Below are positions 24,001 to 30,496 of a stretch of DNA of 35,258 bases, piece by piece (the first letter of the stretch is position 1; each line of letters opens with the position of its first letter). The DNA is taken from positions 1 to 35,258 of the forward strand of contig NZ_QAJG01000031.1 of assembly GCF_003046425.1 (NCBI RefSeq), in the 5' to 3' direction. Source of the DNA: Leptospira borgpetersenii serovar Javanica (GTDB taxonomy: Bacteria; Spirochaetota; Leptospiria; Leptospirales; Leptospiraceae). Made by a program: the position numbers and the translations under genes. The notes beneath the pieces were generated by a model. The model saw nothing but the letters and a program-made list of their open reading frames with translations. It made no database searches and had not been told where the DNA came from.

Positions 24001-25705
24001 TTCTTTTACTCCGTTTGCTCCGATCGGAGCTGGCCTGATGGCAATCTCTGCAATTGGAACTACGGGTTGGAAATCGTTTCGAGGAGCGTATGAAGGCGGA
24101 GCAGCGGGTATGGCAGCGGGAGTGGTATCCGGAATAGCCAACTCGGCGTTAGACTACGCCACGGAAGGAGTAGTAGGAGTGAACCTGAGCTACAGCTATG
24201 CGAACGGATTTGGAGCGGGAGTGAGTATCGGTACGGACAACAAGACGCAGTTAGGCGGTAGTATCGGATTAAACTACAACGCAAAGAGCGGATCTTGGGG
24301 AGCGACAGCCGGTTTAAAAGTGGGCCTTGGTGGAACGGACAGTCAAGGTAACTATTCGAACTGGGTAGATGCTGGTGTCCATGTGAATAACATAGGTCGA
24401 GAGAGTCAATCGCAAGGAGTGAGCGCGAATATCCGAGGTCAATACAACGAAAAGAAAGGTCTGAACGGCAGCTTGGGTCTTAGCTACGACACCGCCTCGG
24501 GTTACGGTGCAACAATTGGTCTTACGTCTTCGTTCGGTCCTGTGAGTGTAACTCCTTCTTGGACGGTTTCGGAATACGGTGGTCTAAGCAGCGATGTTCA
24601 ATACGGCTTTAACAAAAATCTTTTCAACAGGACGAATAACCCGGATCATTCCGCTGCGAATCGGAATTTGTTAAGCGACATCTTTGACGGTTTGAGCGGT
24701 TTGGTGAGCGGGGTCGGTCGTGGTGCACAGTCTGCTTGGGACGGTATGGCCGGTGCAGTGGGTGGTCTCAATGGTGAGAACCTCTCGAACGGCTGGAATG
24801 CGATCAAGAATGCGTTGTTTGGCGGTGGTGATGATCTTTTTGCGAGAACTGCTACGAATGGCAATATTTACAGGCAACCAGACGGATCGCTGACGGATAG
24901 CAATGGAAATCGATTTGTGTTGGATGGAAATGGAAATCTAATACCAGAAGATGAAAATCTTATTCTTGTGGGTAAAACTGGTAAGAAAAATGGTAAGTAT
25001 GATTCAAACTCAAAAACAAGATATCTTGATCGTCAATCTAATATAGCGGGACAATTGGAAAACGAATCACAAGGATATATTAAACAAGCGTTAACTAAGT
25101 TTTTTGGGGAACTTTCTAATGAAGTAACGAATGCGGAATCAATCAAATATCAGAAGAAAATTTCGGATATGATTAAGAGTGGAGAATTTGATAAGGCAAT
25201 TCTAAGTCCAATCGACGATTCTGAAGACTTTGATGGTCAGATGAGTGATCTAAATGAAGCTAAAAATCAAGTTAGAGATCAATATAATCAGCGGTATAAC
25301 AATCTCAACTTACCGTTAGGAGACAAAGGTGCTTTTTCAGATATAACGAACTTTATTTATAATCTTTTGGGTAAGTCTTCCGGTAACAAAAGAGAGCTAA
25401 CAATGAATGGACTTGAATCTGGTATGGAAACGAGTATGGATGCGAAAACTAGACGTGAGCGGCGAAAAGATTTAGAAACACTTGCAGCTTCTACGGCTGA
25501 AGGTGCTTTTAGTGGTGATATTGGAGCGGCTATGAAAAGCTATGATTGGAAGAATAAAGATGGTGCATGGATGAACGGTAGCGGTCAATGGGATCCTACA
25601 AATCAACAATCGAGAGCTCTTACGTCCCCGCTTTCAAATTATGAAAAACTCTTTGTATTACAAATGTATGTTTTACGAAAACAAGAGTTGAATAGAATGT
25701 ATTAA
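12023..25705 (+). CDS. Giant (4560-residue) Leptospira structural/polymorphic toxin-like protein
   Basis: One uninterrupted 13.7-kb frame. Layout: residues 1-222 are basic and polar. A hydrophobic segment at about 225-243 ends in ESLFADPF, which looks like an export or signal-peptidase region placed unusually far in. From 245 to about 3890 the protein is helical and coiled-coil-rich, full of Glu, Lys, Gln and Trp-spaced repeats. It includes a Ser/Gly linker near 818-845 and a 28-residue tandem repeat from about 1711. Hydrophobic segments lie at about 3896-3930 and 3977-4017, followed by a Gly-rich beta-repeat region (4053-4193). A variable tip occupies about 4271-4560. It resembles the giant Leptospira family I know as TIGR04388. 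The region just before the tip is duplicated at 32039-33094, where a different tip follows. The tip is AT-richer than the core and has no catalytic motif I can name. Surface or secreted location is inferred. Confidence 0.8.
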   Translation: MLNTDPSSRTSQSPKSASFLNSFREKLFTPKKTVLEIDLDSSVCEEFPQKEEGSKSDSNFSSHTFRKRNELTASSILFLRLESLAQKLKRQTTETERLVRMDLRLEMRNLKEKDSRGTIVNKIPQKNCENSSFQFGSDSKVFPDQRIRQKIGRKTETTNFRAQDGRDNHPRDKRRVEKRPSIWETMTLLDGLELLRGRIHVSYNVSEGEGLKTDELRFTSKRWTKIVALPLIFVFLFEFAFLPVFESESLFADPFDQNFENKNKAKGRLESYYNAAEKTSDVLEWQSIIESGKRILKAQWEANASLEIEKELKGFSGTSSAKEEFRIQLENQKQTIAVDWEAELSEEILEKRGAWKANFNKQNFESYFTVDKKKEIREALENLVKAADAAKNAATGDGTARLAAWDGAINSGIAGVRALWENNIVSIKNGILTSSTSTALTGVEKVEFEKKLDEIESYYKNYFHLEENGVKLPARQGLIQSLNRDMDIAIAQEEDPTRLTELLIEKTKQQLDPATGQLLNSLDDLGTIPTSYDDVSGSNAQEKILQALQDGQALWDQAIERLVVKKLEYDRVAEDKRVRNEDKWSKAYYVLLDAKAKWNEEINKQIEEGLKKWDESEVRLKENKQKALQELNQYLSISQEQYVSHLNGLQGTILSSADTIGSIVSNIAWYQDQIDKENRKSSPNTGLIGTYQQEINKWTTLRNQFRQYVAAVQNKIHDEDILGNNGGSGVLDDNGNSSDPYLYSSAEFEYRLAKAELDELEKKKNRAQAVWDYAEANVNVTDMPALQTELNAAKTAYETQQSAYLALLQQLNGTSPVGGGTQGTDSNSSSGSGSSTPPANTSLSELEAAKKLAEEKSIALTTAQAELELARKRFDQAKQLQILVMNSSPEFLGDIGSVNMGTYDPNAPNGGIKYEIYQADLQIAEAREKLKDNEKVYFSKNYDQANAKRTEDFFGDLWNRIQSFESSKEKLKLLEDAVSNPGQTLVQKVNSLLNPANLVLISVFGNQGAAQVKSQLQGLVDALSKTVKDNENGNVEKQKLPFAVEKFSSSLDPILTHSDGLLSQFDNTDKGNLSEFTTRMGNISSFLNSFATNYNFNPGYLEIGDFNVWNTALSNSLSKWNENVTAFQTAKTDFSAALSAYKAYATSHVGSEDSLEYQSEVQKVTAAFGIYREKTSSLEEYWDDLSTRTGHLRLEALDRLQKAKTMVDMSTLDLATRKTLKAQIDSFKSTFSKKDSSGNDLPDDVSVLLTGTDSKFLSVADSFSTYSSRYSYYRNTIDERSAILGGMSGILIQALEGQRASVTAQKAQLGFLLDEDAGIEELQDTVNGVEETAKTEAAKLDARVAEILLSKLGNLGSDSSTRKFDPIYLGLTNEINSLYSNFSGSSDEILEIRARKIALDYIKNTGQSLTRVFADDGEYAKFQIDLNRMKDRSQATLSFYEDDHGYLNEADRISLRMSEDENDRRKVSEYFSFGSTFLFGNAVMQGTSAWLNLAGGMKSFSEAVKSGTILSGLRDDYFSDQEQEANGLFGELIEAAGIGSYSSVDFYKDSIRSQAGVDQLDTAKINQKKAELAALIAGMSDPQVQLSQLIQSGNLTSVFGLLTGTGVKQDLVAWQKEIDDAKILFQNLDGNIQAPMTNLASQFDSLLNFFNTPAFAQMQSYADSVLNSVEALKSLEDSNLPIYDPVDDIDGNSPYEKAPDQDGDPVGSANWTPTYRDVNGKLPWQSGYDSAHLKISISWTPTYRDANGKVPGQSGYNANNLKILGYTKPLENLDTEDLKTMRDSLKSILADWNGVKSDAQTKLNVYKTSVNELLAFRTLHPIDFADAEGGKYLTLVEKVRTDGLALTGVHSDTIAYLNGVSLKFQDLKSEQEFLTRTAKQILGLPVNKILVPAKAVQFTFPPVEPLELPLTSALRFDITSANPGNYFTVASSQRDIVQQIALLEYSKYKEIGPFSDYGTNGVSFFLGNLGNANNQLRVSAQAFAQNADVWTSSLQNKNVPLNGLANRLDSLNDRIVYYTAGSGPNQIGQNDLIQVVSNLRTFLLQKSLDGVEFNPALKAMVEAAGAFTDEMENIQYLQSYPSTDKNTAKANLTAVQEAQKTLTEISQLAVELGSFLSSGAVYSNLGMVQALLEKYDILKNKPMDQAKFETQFKSTLGNAYWQGAFEVYRDKLSEAEAFFSSQTQEKIDRLRENSWEAFKRNLANAYLSQRVGNPILSEFLTELKAGKFSVLGQNQGVVEIDSKFLGKAMTDSEILEVGEYLKPFDDMAMIQRQGLVSDLNTFLKDYDPDLKEEMKTFSLVNQYSLIKNAIAQGNVYPDRELPPELKNFTLISTFEYYLSNTKEEITVTEGGQSVKKTIKKYDPSSADSRRAAMSDFLLKLGPVHKKDTNGTLVLDPDRQAQIEALTNEYLANYGSKNPSSYLDSQILKDFEARAAYYKEKELRISQNANLPADQKKEELSYDDLEALTTWLVEAKFDPSTQTAITETARMDFLLSHYYGEDTEDLSAEDLQKNPELAAFYGEGGKGYFSEMDALFSSQGKTVLTTEEKDRFRLLSSGVTDAWGLWQYDPSSLIQRQVALQNFGYENDYEDLVESLNLEAKRLKIELTKANQNIRKEKYVNDYRNGLIHFDSYLSYLGVPTDDIATDVTTNETLAIQGRLRELEINAEQKLGGLFNLLENHKSAVFDQTPLEDAVPGDTIQTKADLNPGLRTAAKVMSSAYTLSDGVLPKDANGNYSFDGDFTNLKGRLDQALNVVSAGSVDYDKYAGAITNQSGLISTLKNTIETAGQSYVLLKAQLASGVNPAAELTAATNAFNAANASIEGPTGLKKQYEDAQALVTQKQNEYIAKETQVSNAYNSMLDAQDTFNEKAALYDYATLLEYSKHNVYQAENDNSPEAENDLPAGYIDTPKKMAEARYKAAKEEYDAKAKEVELLQKKMASQIGVGDLATYVQNERAETEKWALLAVKYNTAESLLRQKVADLKRQIGVQQANLEGQLDRLYGISPPNNKQSVGMMDTLEGSLDFGGSRYLKTEQWTRDRDRIAEGIISGRITTMDVMTAYQWDYGQGITSDMQPYNLANFLGKWGGTLGNDSFQSLPQRTNSHMNSILFPAPETRGYRYGSGSSGATYEQAYGQALVNQTMVQVFFLNQLDLVCMGFCMLTMAYVNEINTYNSNRSQVNDAVSAIGAQGAALKNLYGQLQELTDVDDTNQLLSILGRPEFGLNSQDLEMIQKTNPGSNSLKDIVWKANPTTPNPLSFNDLVGSDGLRLAGQKAIHDQYGNYVRNGEYTAGGTTATAEKTDQYGRQTALMVGADEFLDAMGVLAEAQYQVARDAYYTKAENYTKQIGVGNEDKIAVKVDAKVVLQEREQFTSDLLKKITRTTNGETIAYNVETNIYRTVLNDYMGESGVVSQIFNAELQQRAQEQKQQWNLKEQEFYDLKSDWIQNVSYLKQTGTKRWENMVQEFQGKWKDWRADFKAQHEANQKIYLDRIENTLEKKEAWTTSFLQKSSEQADELTMKEMYDSISGIVTSMQENLPSGVSMNVNVNEILSSILSKKPGSISTSLIDRASSIDTNFFLNEVKKYNFNDIGFKEQFKGLLNETNKLSQNLIILQTLESLRSLPEVFAKTIQEQNQSVEDQLNQTMAYGGFARLGGAYVRTIKTASGGDEVQTLGTYQYYNYNPPTVFPEVKDSNGKNWDLGKPELLIDRDNVPSANDLTVMVRLAKNKMGSEFKKVFNPEKRHNYEAERGLFDPSEVEASFNDYLEGVRNGDSVSCMGKSAEQCAQSAMNSGFLVGEVADGSFGEAQFSQFYVILKTKKEMDKRKGKMDAARHRKSGGMGRFYNQLGAIAEGSVELAKGIGNTVISGVKAYMKAYSGDMKGANKDLKEAGKQSERAFQGALYAVSGAVDFALFAAETVTEPFVTLLTLGMGNETMNGTFAEGNYELAKFRDSNKAQRHVNELGMRTGAEMYANDAVLDKVVTTTLAVTGIVGAILSFTPFAPIGAGLMAISAIGTTGWKSFRGAYEGGAAGMAAGVVSGIANSALDYATEGVVGVNLSYSYANGFGAGVSIGTDNKTQLGGSIGLNYNAKSGSWGATAGLKVGLGGTDSQGNYSNWVDAGVHVNNIGRESQSQGVSANIRGQYNEKKGLNGSLGLSYDTASGYGATIGLTSSFGPVSVTPSWTVSEYGGLSSDVQYGFNKNLFNRTNNPDHSAANRNLLSDIFDGLSGLVSGVGRGAQSAWDGMAGAVGGLNGENLSNGWNAIKNALFGGGDDLFARTATNGNIYRQPDGSLTDSNGNRFVLDGNGNLIPEDENLILVGKTGKKNGKYDSNSKTRYLDRQSNIAGQLENESQGYIKQALTKFFGELSNEVTNAESIKYQKKISDMIKSGEFDKAILSPIDDSEDFDGQMSDLNEAKNQVRDQYNQRYNNLNLPLGDKGAFSDITNFIYNLLGKSSGNKRELTMNGLESGMETSMDAKTRRERRKDLETLAASTAEGAFSGDIGAAMKSYDWKNKDGAWMNGSGQWDPTNQQSRALTSPLSNYEKLFVLQMYVLRKQELNRMY
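17153..17320 (+). repeat. 28-codon tandem duplication within the giant gene
   Basis: Two adjacent 84-base units, at 17153-17236 and 17237-17320, each encode a WTPTYRD(V/A)NGK block followed by QSGY and NLKI/HLKI. The units have diverged at many third positions, so the duplication is not recent. Confidence 0.85.
23771..24826 (+). repeat. Direct repeat, copy 1 (end of giant-protein core)
   Basis: This 1056-base block is repeated at 32039-33094 without indels and with about 16 mismatches by eye (about 98.5% identity). Both copies are in the same orientation and reading frame, offset by 8268 bases. Sequence similarity stops abruptly upstream at 23771 and downstream within a GGCGGT/GATGAT run, after a three-base length difference. 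Three amino-acid differences are conspicuous: Gly-Ala/Gly-Val, Phe/Leu, and Ala-Gln/Val-Lys near the end. Confidence 0.95.
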
Positions 25706-25723
25706 ACATTGGAGTAATCCTTT

Positions 25724-26383
25724 ATGAGAAAAATAATTATCTGTGTTCTCGTATTATTTTTGTTTGCCTGTAGGGATCGAATTATGTTTTCAACAGAGCA
25801 GTCGATTTTATACAGATTTATAGGAAACGGAACTGTTAAAGAATTAGGTAAAATCTATCCAGGATTTCCCTTAATGGTAAAGTCGGATTGGCTTCCGACT
25901 TCTTACGAAATAGTGGATCGTTTTTTGGATATAGAAACCTATGGTGAGCGTTATTTTACGTTTGCGAGGGGACTGACCAAAAATGAAACAAAAGTGCATT
26001 CGTATGGGTTGTTTTATAACCGAGGTGAAAAAACTTTATTTAATAACGTTCCGTATATGTGGATATTGGTATATGCCGATAAGGCAGCTTTAATAGAAGT
26101 AGGAGTTATTTACGGTAAATTAAATGAAGAATCATTCAACGGAGTTAGATACTGGATTTGTAAACCCTCGTTATCTGATGAGGGTGAGATAAGATTTACC
26201 AATTGTGAGAGAGGAGAAAAAAGGACTTCTTTAGATACTTCCTTTGTTCCGATGCTTAAAGAAGTTCAAGTATCTGAAGATGTTGACACTGTTTGTACTA
26301 GTATTACGGAAGATAAAATCACCTGTAATTCAGAAGGATCTAATTATATTGGAATTAAAAGTGATAAGTTTTATATTCGTTAA
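25724..26383 (+). CDS. Lipoprotein next to the giant gene; candidate immunity protein
   Basis: The 219-residue protein has a lipoprotein signal: MRKIIIC start, hydrophobic core and lipobox LFAC with the acceptor Cys at residue 16. The mature part is polar and beta-rich, with three Cys in the last third; I recognise no family. The gene starts 18 bases after the giant-gene stop, with GGAG 9 bases before the ATG, so the two are probably co-transcribed. It takes the same position behind tip 1 that the MORN gene takes behind tip 2. That position fits an immunity protein in polymorphic toxin systems, and a lipid anchor would place it at a membrane. The role is inferred. Base composition is AT-rich like the tip and unlike the core. 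Confidence 0.75.
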   Translation: MRKIIICVLVLFLFACRDRIMFSTEQSILYRFIGNGTVKELGKIYPGFPLMVKSDWLPTSYEIVDRFLDIETYGERYFTFARGLTKNETKVHSYGLFYNRGEKTLFNNVPYMWILVYADKAALIEVGVIYGKLNEESFNGVRYWICKPSLSDEGEIRFTNCERGEKRTSLDTSFVPMLKEVQVSEDVDTVCTSITEDKITCNSEGSNYIGIKSDKFYIR

Positions 26384-26398
26384 CAATAATGTAGCGCA

Positions 26399-26445
26399 GT
26401 GCAGAATCCACAGCAAAAGATTAGAAATCCGAACACAAAGCTGTA
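26399..26445 (+). repeat. Degenerate copy of the GTGCAGAA element
   Basis: It begins GTGCAGAATCCACA, identical to the start of the copy at 34667, and then diverges while keeping fragments such as ATCCGAACA and GCTG. It starts 16 bases after the stop codon of the lipoprotein gene. Confidence 0.5.
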
Positions 26446-26455
26446 ATCCTGATTT

Positions 26456-27661
<1,206 letters not shown>

Positions 27662-27709
27662 AATATTGATTTTATTCGTTATTTAATAAATCGTTAGAAA
27701 GAAAATACT

Positions 27710-27877
27710 CTACAGTTTTAATTTCTTTCTGATTGTTAAAACCCTACGAAAGCCTGTGAATTTCAATATTACTTCTCTGTCCTCGTCGTTTAATGATTTG
27801 CCTAGGTATTTCTCATACTCGTCTAAATCGGAATTGGAAATTTCTAAGGGCATTATTTGATAATAATTAAATACCAT
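27710..27877 (-). CDS. Small hypothetical protein (55 residues)
   Basis: I start it at the ATG 27877 because AAAAGGAA lies about 6 bases upstream; a longer frame reaching 28072 lacks such a site. The product is charged, with an acidic stretch SDLDEYEKYLGKSLNDEDRE and a basic C-terminus (RRVLTIRKKLKL). No family is recognised. It lies between the AraC-type gene, in the same direction 48 bases on, and the divergent XRE gene. It could be co-transcribed with the AraC-type regulator. Confidence 0.45.
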   Translation of the reverse strand: MVFNYYQIMPLEISNSDLDEYEKYLGKSLNDEDREVILKFTGFRRVLTIRKKLKL

Positions 27878-28127
27878 GGTTTGTTCCTTTTTGGTTAAGA
27901 TTAGTTTTGCGCTCAATTGAGCTAGGAAGTTGAAAATATTTTGATTATTGAAAATGAAATATTTCTGTACGAAATTCTTATATATTTTAATTAAGTTCGT
28001 GATGATAAGCACGTGTGTGAATATTAGAAACCGGCCTTGGATTTTTTTACTTTTCGGTTGCATAATTCCCACTTGCCAATTTTAATTATCAAAAATTGAA
28101 ACCGGAGCGATTGATTAGTAGAATGAT

Positions 28128-28147
28128 AATATACATAAATGTATATT
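28128..28147. promoter_or_regulatory. Palindrome upstream of the XRE gene, candidate operator
   Basis: AATATACAT and ATGTATATT are perfect 9-base arms with a 2-base centre, 31 bases before the XRE start codon. A site of this size and position suits binding by a Cro/C1-like dimer, which often represses its own gene. The divergent small gene at 27877 could be controlled from the same site. AT-richness makes chance palindromes more likely. Confidence 0.4.
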
Positions 28148-28178
28148 TCAAGCAAAAAATATGCAGATATGAAATTTT

Positions 28179-28568
28179 ATGAATTTTAGCATAATTCTGA
28201 AAGATTTAATGAGTAGGAAAGGTTGGAATCAAGAGGACCTTGCTAAAGCAGGTGAGGTCAAACAACCGACAGTAAGTCGTTATTTGAGTGGGCATACGAT
28301 TCCGACGCTAACTTTTGTAGTAAATCTTTATAAAAATGAAAAAATTGATCCTATAATTTTTGTTCGTGATTTCGAATTAGATCCGATTGATTTAGGATTA
28401 AGAAAATCACGGGAAGAGAAGGAAAGTTTGACCAAAGAAGTAACGGTGTTTCTACGATTTTTAAAAAATTCTCCAGACGCCTTGGAAATATTCTGGAAGA
28501 TTTATAAAATGGATCAATCGGGTAGGAAATCCATGAACGCCTTGGCAGAAAGAATTATAGAGGAGTGA
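28179..28568 (+). CDS. XRE (Cro/C1-type) helix-turn-helix regulator
   Basis: The 129-residue protein has an N-terminal HTH at about residues 5-60: LMSRKGWNQEDLAKAGEVKQ, then PTVSRYLSGHTIPTL, the typical recognition-helix pattern. The remaining 70 residues are helical and charged and probably serve dimerisation; no peptidase or toxin motif is present. The last 14 bases overlap the 3' end of the convergent membrane-protein gene. A palindrome just upstream is a candidate autoregulatory operator. No antitoxin partner gene is adjacent in the same direction. Confidence 0.85.
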   Translation: MNFSIILKDLMSRKGWNQEDLAKAGEVKQPTVSRYLSGHTIPTLTFVVNLYKNEKIDPIIFVRDFELDPIDLGLRKSREEKESLTKEVTVFLRFLKNSPDALEIFWKIYKMDQSGRKSMNALAERIIEE

Positions 28569-29472
28569 TAGCCTTTTCCTTTGTTGCCAAATAGGAGTAA
28601 ATTTCTTCCACAGTAAGTTCCGAATTGATTTGAAGGTCTACAAAATTCTGAATGATTCTTTCGATCGCGTTCTTTCTATAACTTATCAATGCGTTTTTGT
28701 AAAATTGCGAGTCAACTTTTCTTAGTATTAGAATGTTTGTATGGGCGACGATCGAATTTCTCCTTTCTAAGATTGCATCTTCAGAAATTTCGAACAAATT
28801 GATTTTGATGATTCCAATTGACCAAATGGCTGTAGCTAAACTACAACTAATAGGAGCCACAAAATTGTATTCCGGTAAGCCAAGGTGTCGAAGAAGCAAT
28901 GTAAACGTTCCTATTGACAATAGCCAAAGTAATATTCCGGTCGCGATATAGACGAATCGGACTCGGTTTAGTCCTCTTCTTTTTTTGAATCCCAAAGCAA
29001 GAACTATTATTGAAGAAATTATACTTAGAACTCCACCAATTACGAAATAATCATAGAGTATTCCGGCTGTAAAATGCAGTTTTGCATCTTGAATCCATGC
29101 ACTCGTAATGTAAAAATCCGAATAGCTAAAAACATAAATAGGAATAACATAAACTATTAATATTAGCAGGTTACCGGTTATTGGAATCTCTTTGTCAAAA
29201 ACGTAGGAGTGAATGAATCGAATTAGAAACAAAGGAGCAATGATCATGGGTAATGTTAGCGTTCGTGTCCAGAAAGTTGTTTCCGTTCCTTCGAAAAACG
29301 GCACTGCAAAAAGCGCACTCCATATTCCAAAAAGAATGCAAAGGGTCCCGAAATCAAAAAACCGTTTCCGTTGCCGTATGACAAATAAAACGTAGAAGCC
29401 TAGGCAAAGATTGCATATTGACGCTAAGAGTAGAGCTGAAATCGCTTCCAAAGTATAAACCTCTGAAAACAT
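28555..29472 (-). CDS. Multi-pass membrane protein, 7TM-receptor-like
   Basis: The 305-residue form begins at ATG 29472, 4 bases after the stop of the upstream gene; a longer frame would overlap that gene by 95 bases. The first 210 residues form about seven hydrophobic helices, resembling the N-terminal 7TM domain of some bacterial histidine kinases. A soluble tail of about 95 residues follows, with INLFEISEDAILE and ending in a helical region. There is no kinase, HisKA or GGDEF domain, so signalling would need a partner. It forms an operon with the N-acyl synthase-like gene and could sense that enzyme's product; this is inference. Overlap with the XRE gene is tail to tail. Confidence 0.6.
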   Translation of the reverse strand: MFSEVYTLEAISALLLASICNLCLGFYVLFVIRQRKRFFDFGTLCILFGIWSALFAVPFFEGTETTFWTRTLTLPMIIAPLFLIRFIHSYVFDKEIPITGNLLILIVYVIPIYVFSYSDFYITSAWIQDAKLHFTAGILYDYFVIGGVLSIISSIIVLALGFKKRRGLNRVRFVYIATGILLWLLSIGTFTLLLRHLGLPEYNFVAPISCSLATAIWSIGIIKINLFEISEDAILERRNSIVAHTNILILRKVDSQFYKNALISYRKNAIERIIQNFVDLQINSELTVEEIYSYLATKEKAITPL

Positions 29473-29476
29473 AACG

Positions 29477-30124
29477 TCATGAATGACTTTTTTTTGCAAT
29501 AATTTTAGCTTTATCTGACACTTGTACTTTCCATAAAGTTGGTCTAACGTTTCCTTGAACCAACTTTCCATAGTTTGGAAAGTAAATTAAATATGGGTGT
29601 AAAGAAGATTCTATAGCTCCGATCCGGTTATAGAGCTTTCCCATTGCACTTCGATTTATATCGAATAATCCATATGTGGAAGTAAAATCATGTTTAAGTA
29701 AAAAATCAGTACTTAAAGATAAAACTTTCGAACCAGCGTTCATCTTAGTGGCAGCAAATGAATTCATTTCAGCAACATTTCCATCTTCGATAACTGTTCG
29801 TTTTCCAGTATCGCTTCGATAGGAATATTCAATCGGTAGGCCAAACGGACCTCTAGAAACGATTCGGGAAGTCGCAATAATTTCATCATTTTCGTCCAGA
29901 GCAATAAAATACTGACTAAAACCATTCAGGTCGAATTGACGATCGAAGTCAGGGTCGTATCCGGCGTACTCTAATTTAGAATACTGAAATTGAACAAATT
30001 TCCGTGCGCGTTCAACCAAGTTTGGATTTGATTCGTAATTACAGTTTAAGTATTGAATTAAATTATTTTTTTCAATTTTGGTACAAACTTTATTAGGAGA
30101 ATTAAATAATAAGTTATATGACAT
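29477..30124 (-). CDS. N-acyl amino acid synthase (FeeM)/autoinducer synthase-like acyltransferase
   Basis: The 215-residue protein has a GNAT-like layout seen in FeeM and LuxI-type enzymes: an N-terminal helix pair (35-50), then YFIALDENDEIIATSRIVS at 72-90, a GLPIE segment at 95-99, and a VAEMNSFAA segment at 117-125. FeeM-type enzymes transfer acyl chains from acyl-carrier protein to amino acids; LuxI makes acyl-homoserine lactones. The C-terminal half (YNRIGAIE, then PNYGKLVQG) fits the same fold. The substrate is not predictable. It is first in a two-gene operon with a 7TM-like membrane protein. The start codon lies inside a perfect 12-base palindrome and has no ribosome-binding site. 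Confidence 0.6.
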   Translation of the reverse strand: MSYNLLFNSPNKVCTKIEKNNLIQYLNCNYESNPNLVERARKFVQFQYSKLEYAGYDPDFDRQFDLNGFSQYFIALDENDEIIATSRIVSRGPFGLPIEYSYRSDTGKRTVIEDGNVAEMNSFAATKMNAGSKVLSLSTDFLLKHDFTSTYGLFDINRSAMGKLYNRIGAIESSLHPYLIYFPNYGKLVQGNVRPTLWKVQVSDKAKIIAKKSHS

Positions 30125-30143
30125 AATAAATATTATGTCATAT
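30116..30143 (-). promoter_or_regulatory. Palindrome over the start codon of the acyltransferase gene
   Basis: The 12-base arms ATATGACATAAT (30116-30127) and ATTATGTCATAT (30132-30143) are perfect complements with a 4-base centre. The ATG (30124-30122) lies inside one arm. In mRNA it would form a hairpin that hides the start codon; in DNA it could be an operator. Confidence 0.5.
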
Positions 30144-30496
30144 TATAATAAAAATACAATTCTTAAATCTTTTTTCGTTCATTAATGTGTGAATTTTGGA
30201 AAAGGTTATTTTAAAAGTGGATTCAAATTAATATCTAGGGCAGAGCATTTTGATTAGCTCTAAATGCCGTGCAGAAAGCACGCCAAAGGTAGCAAACGGG
30301 CTCCGGAAAAAAGACCAAAGCTTTGCCTTGTAAAGTAATTGAATATTAACACCAAATATCCTAGGTCACAAGTTTGCGGATGTTAAGAATAAAATCAGAT
30401 TGAACTTGAAGGCTTAATATTTGTTAGTTGCCGTGCATCTACTCTGTGAAAGCTAAAGAGGAAAAAAAGAGATAAAGACTTAGGATATTATTTTCA
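30144..30496. other. Divergent spacer with one repeat copy
   Basis: This spacer separates two outward-facing genes and must hold both promoters; I cannot choose boxes with confidence. It contains a partial GTGCAGAA element at 30269-30310 and TTGCCGTGCA near 30435, which repeats that element's opening. Confidence 0.45.
30269..30310 (+). repeat. Partial copy of the GTGCAGAA element
   Basis: GTGCAGAAAGCACGCC, AAAGGTAGCAA and CTCCGGAAAA match the first 40 or so bases of the copies at 34523 and 34667. After that the match fades. Confidence 0.6.

Noticed and set aside
23460..24284. Antisense frames within the giant gene (up to 132 codons)
   Set aside because: Shadow frames caused by codon bias in a long coding region; low-complexity Ser/Leu/Pro composition.
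27878..28072. Longer 120-residue version of the small gene starting at 28072
   Set aside because: The extension is AT-rich and lacks a ribosome-binding site, whereas AAAAGGAA precedes the ATG at 27877.
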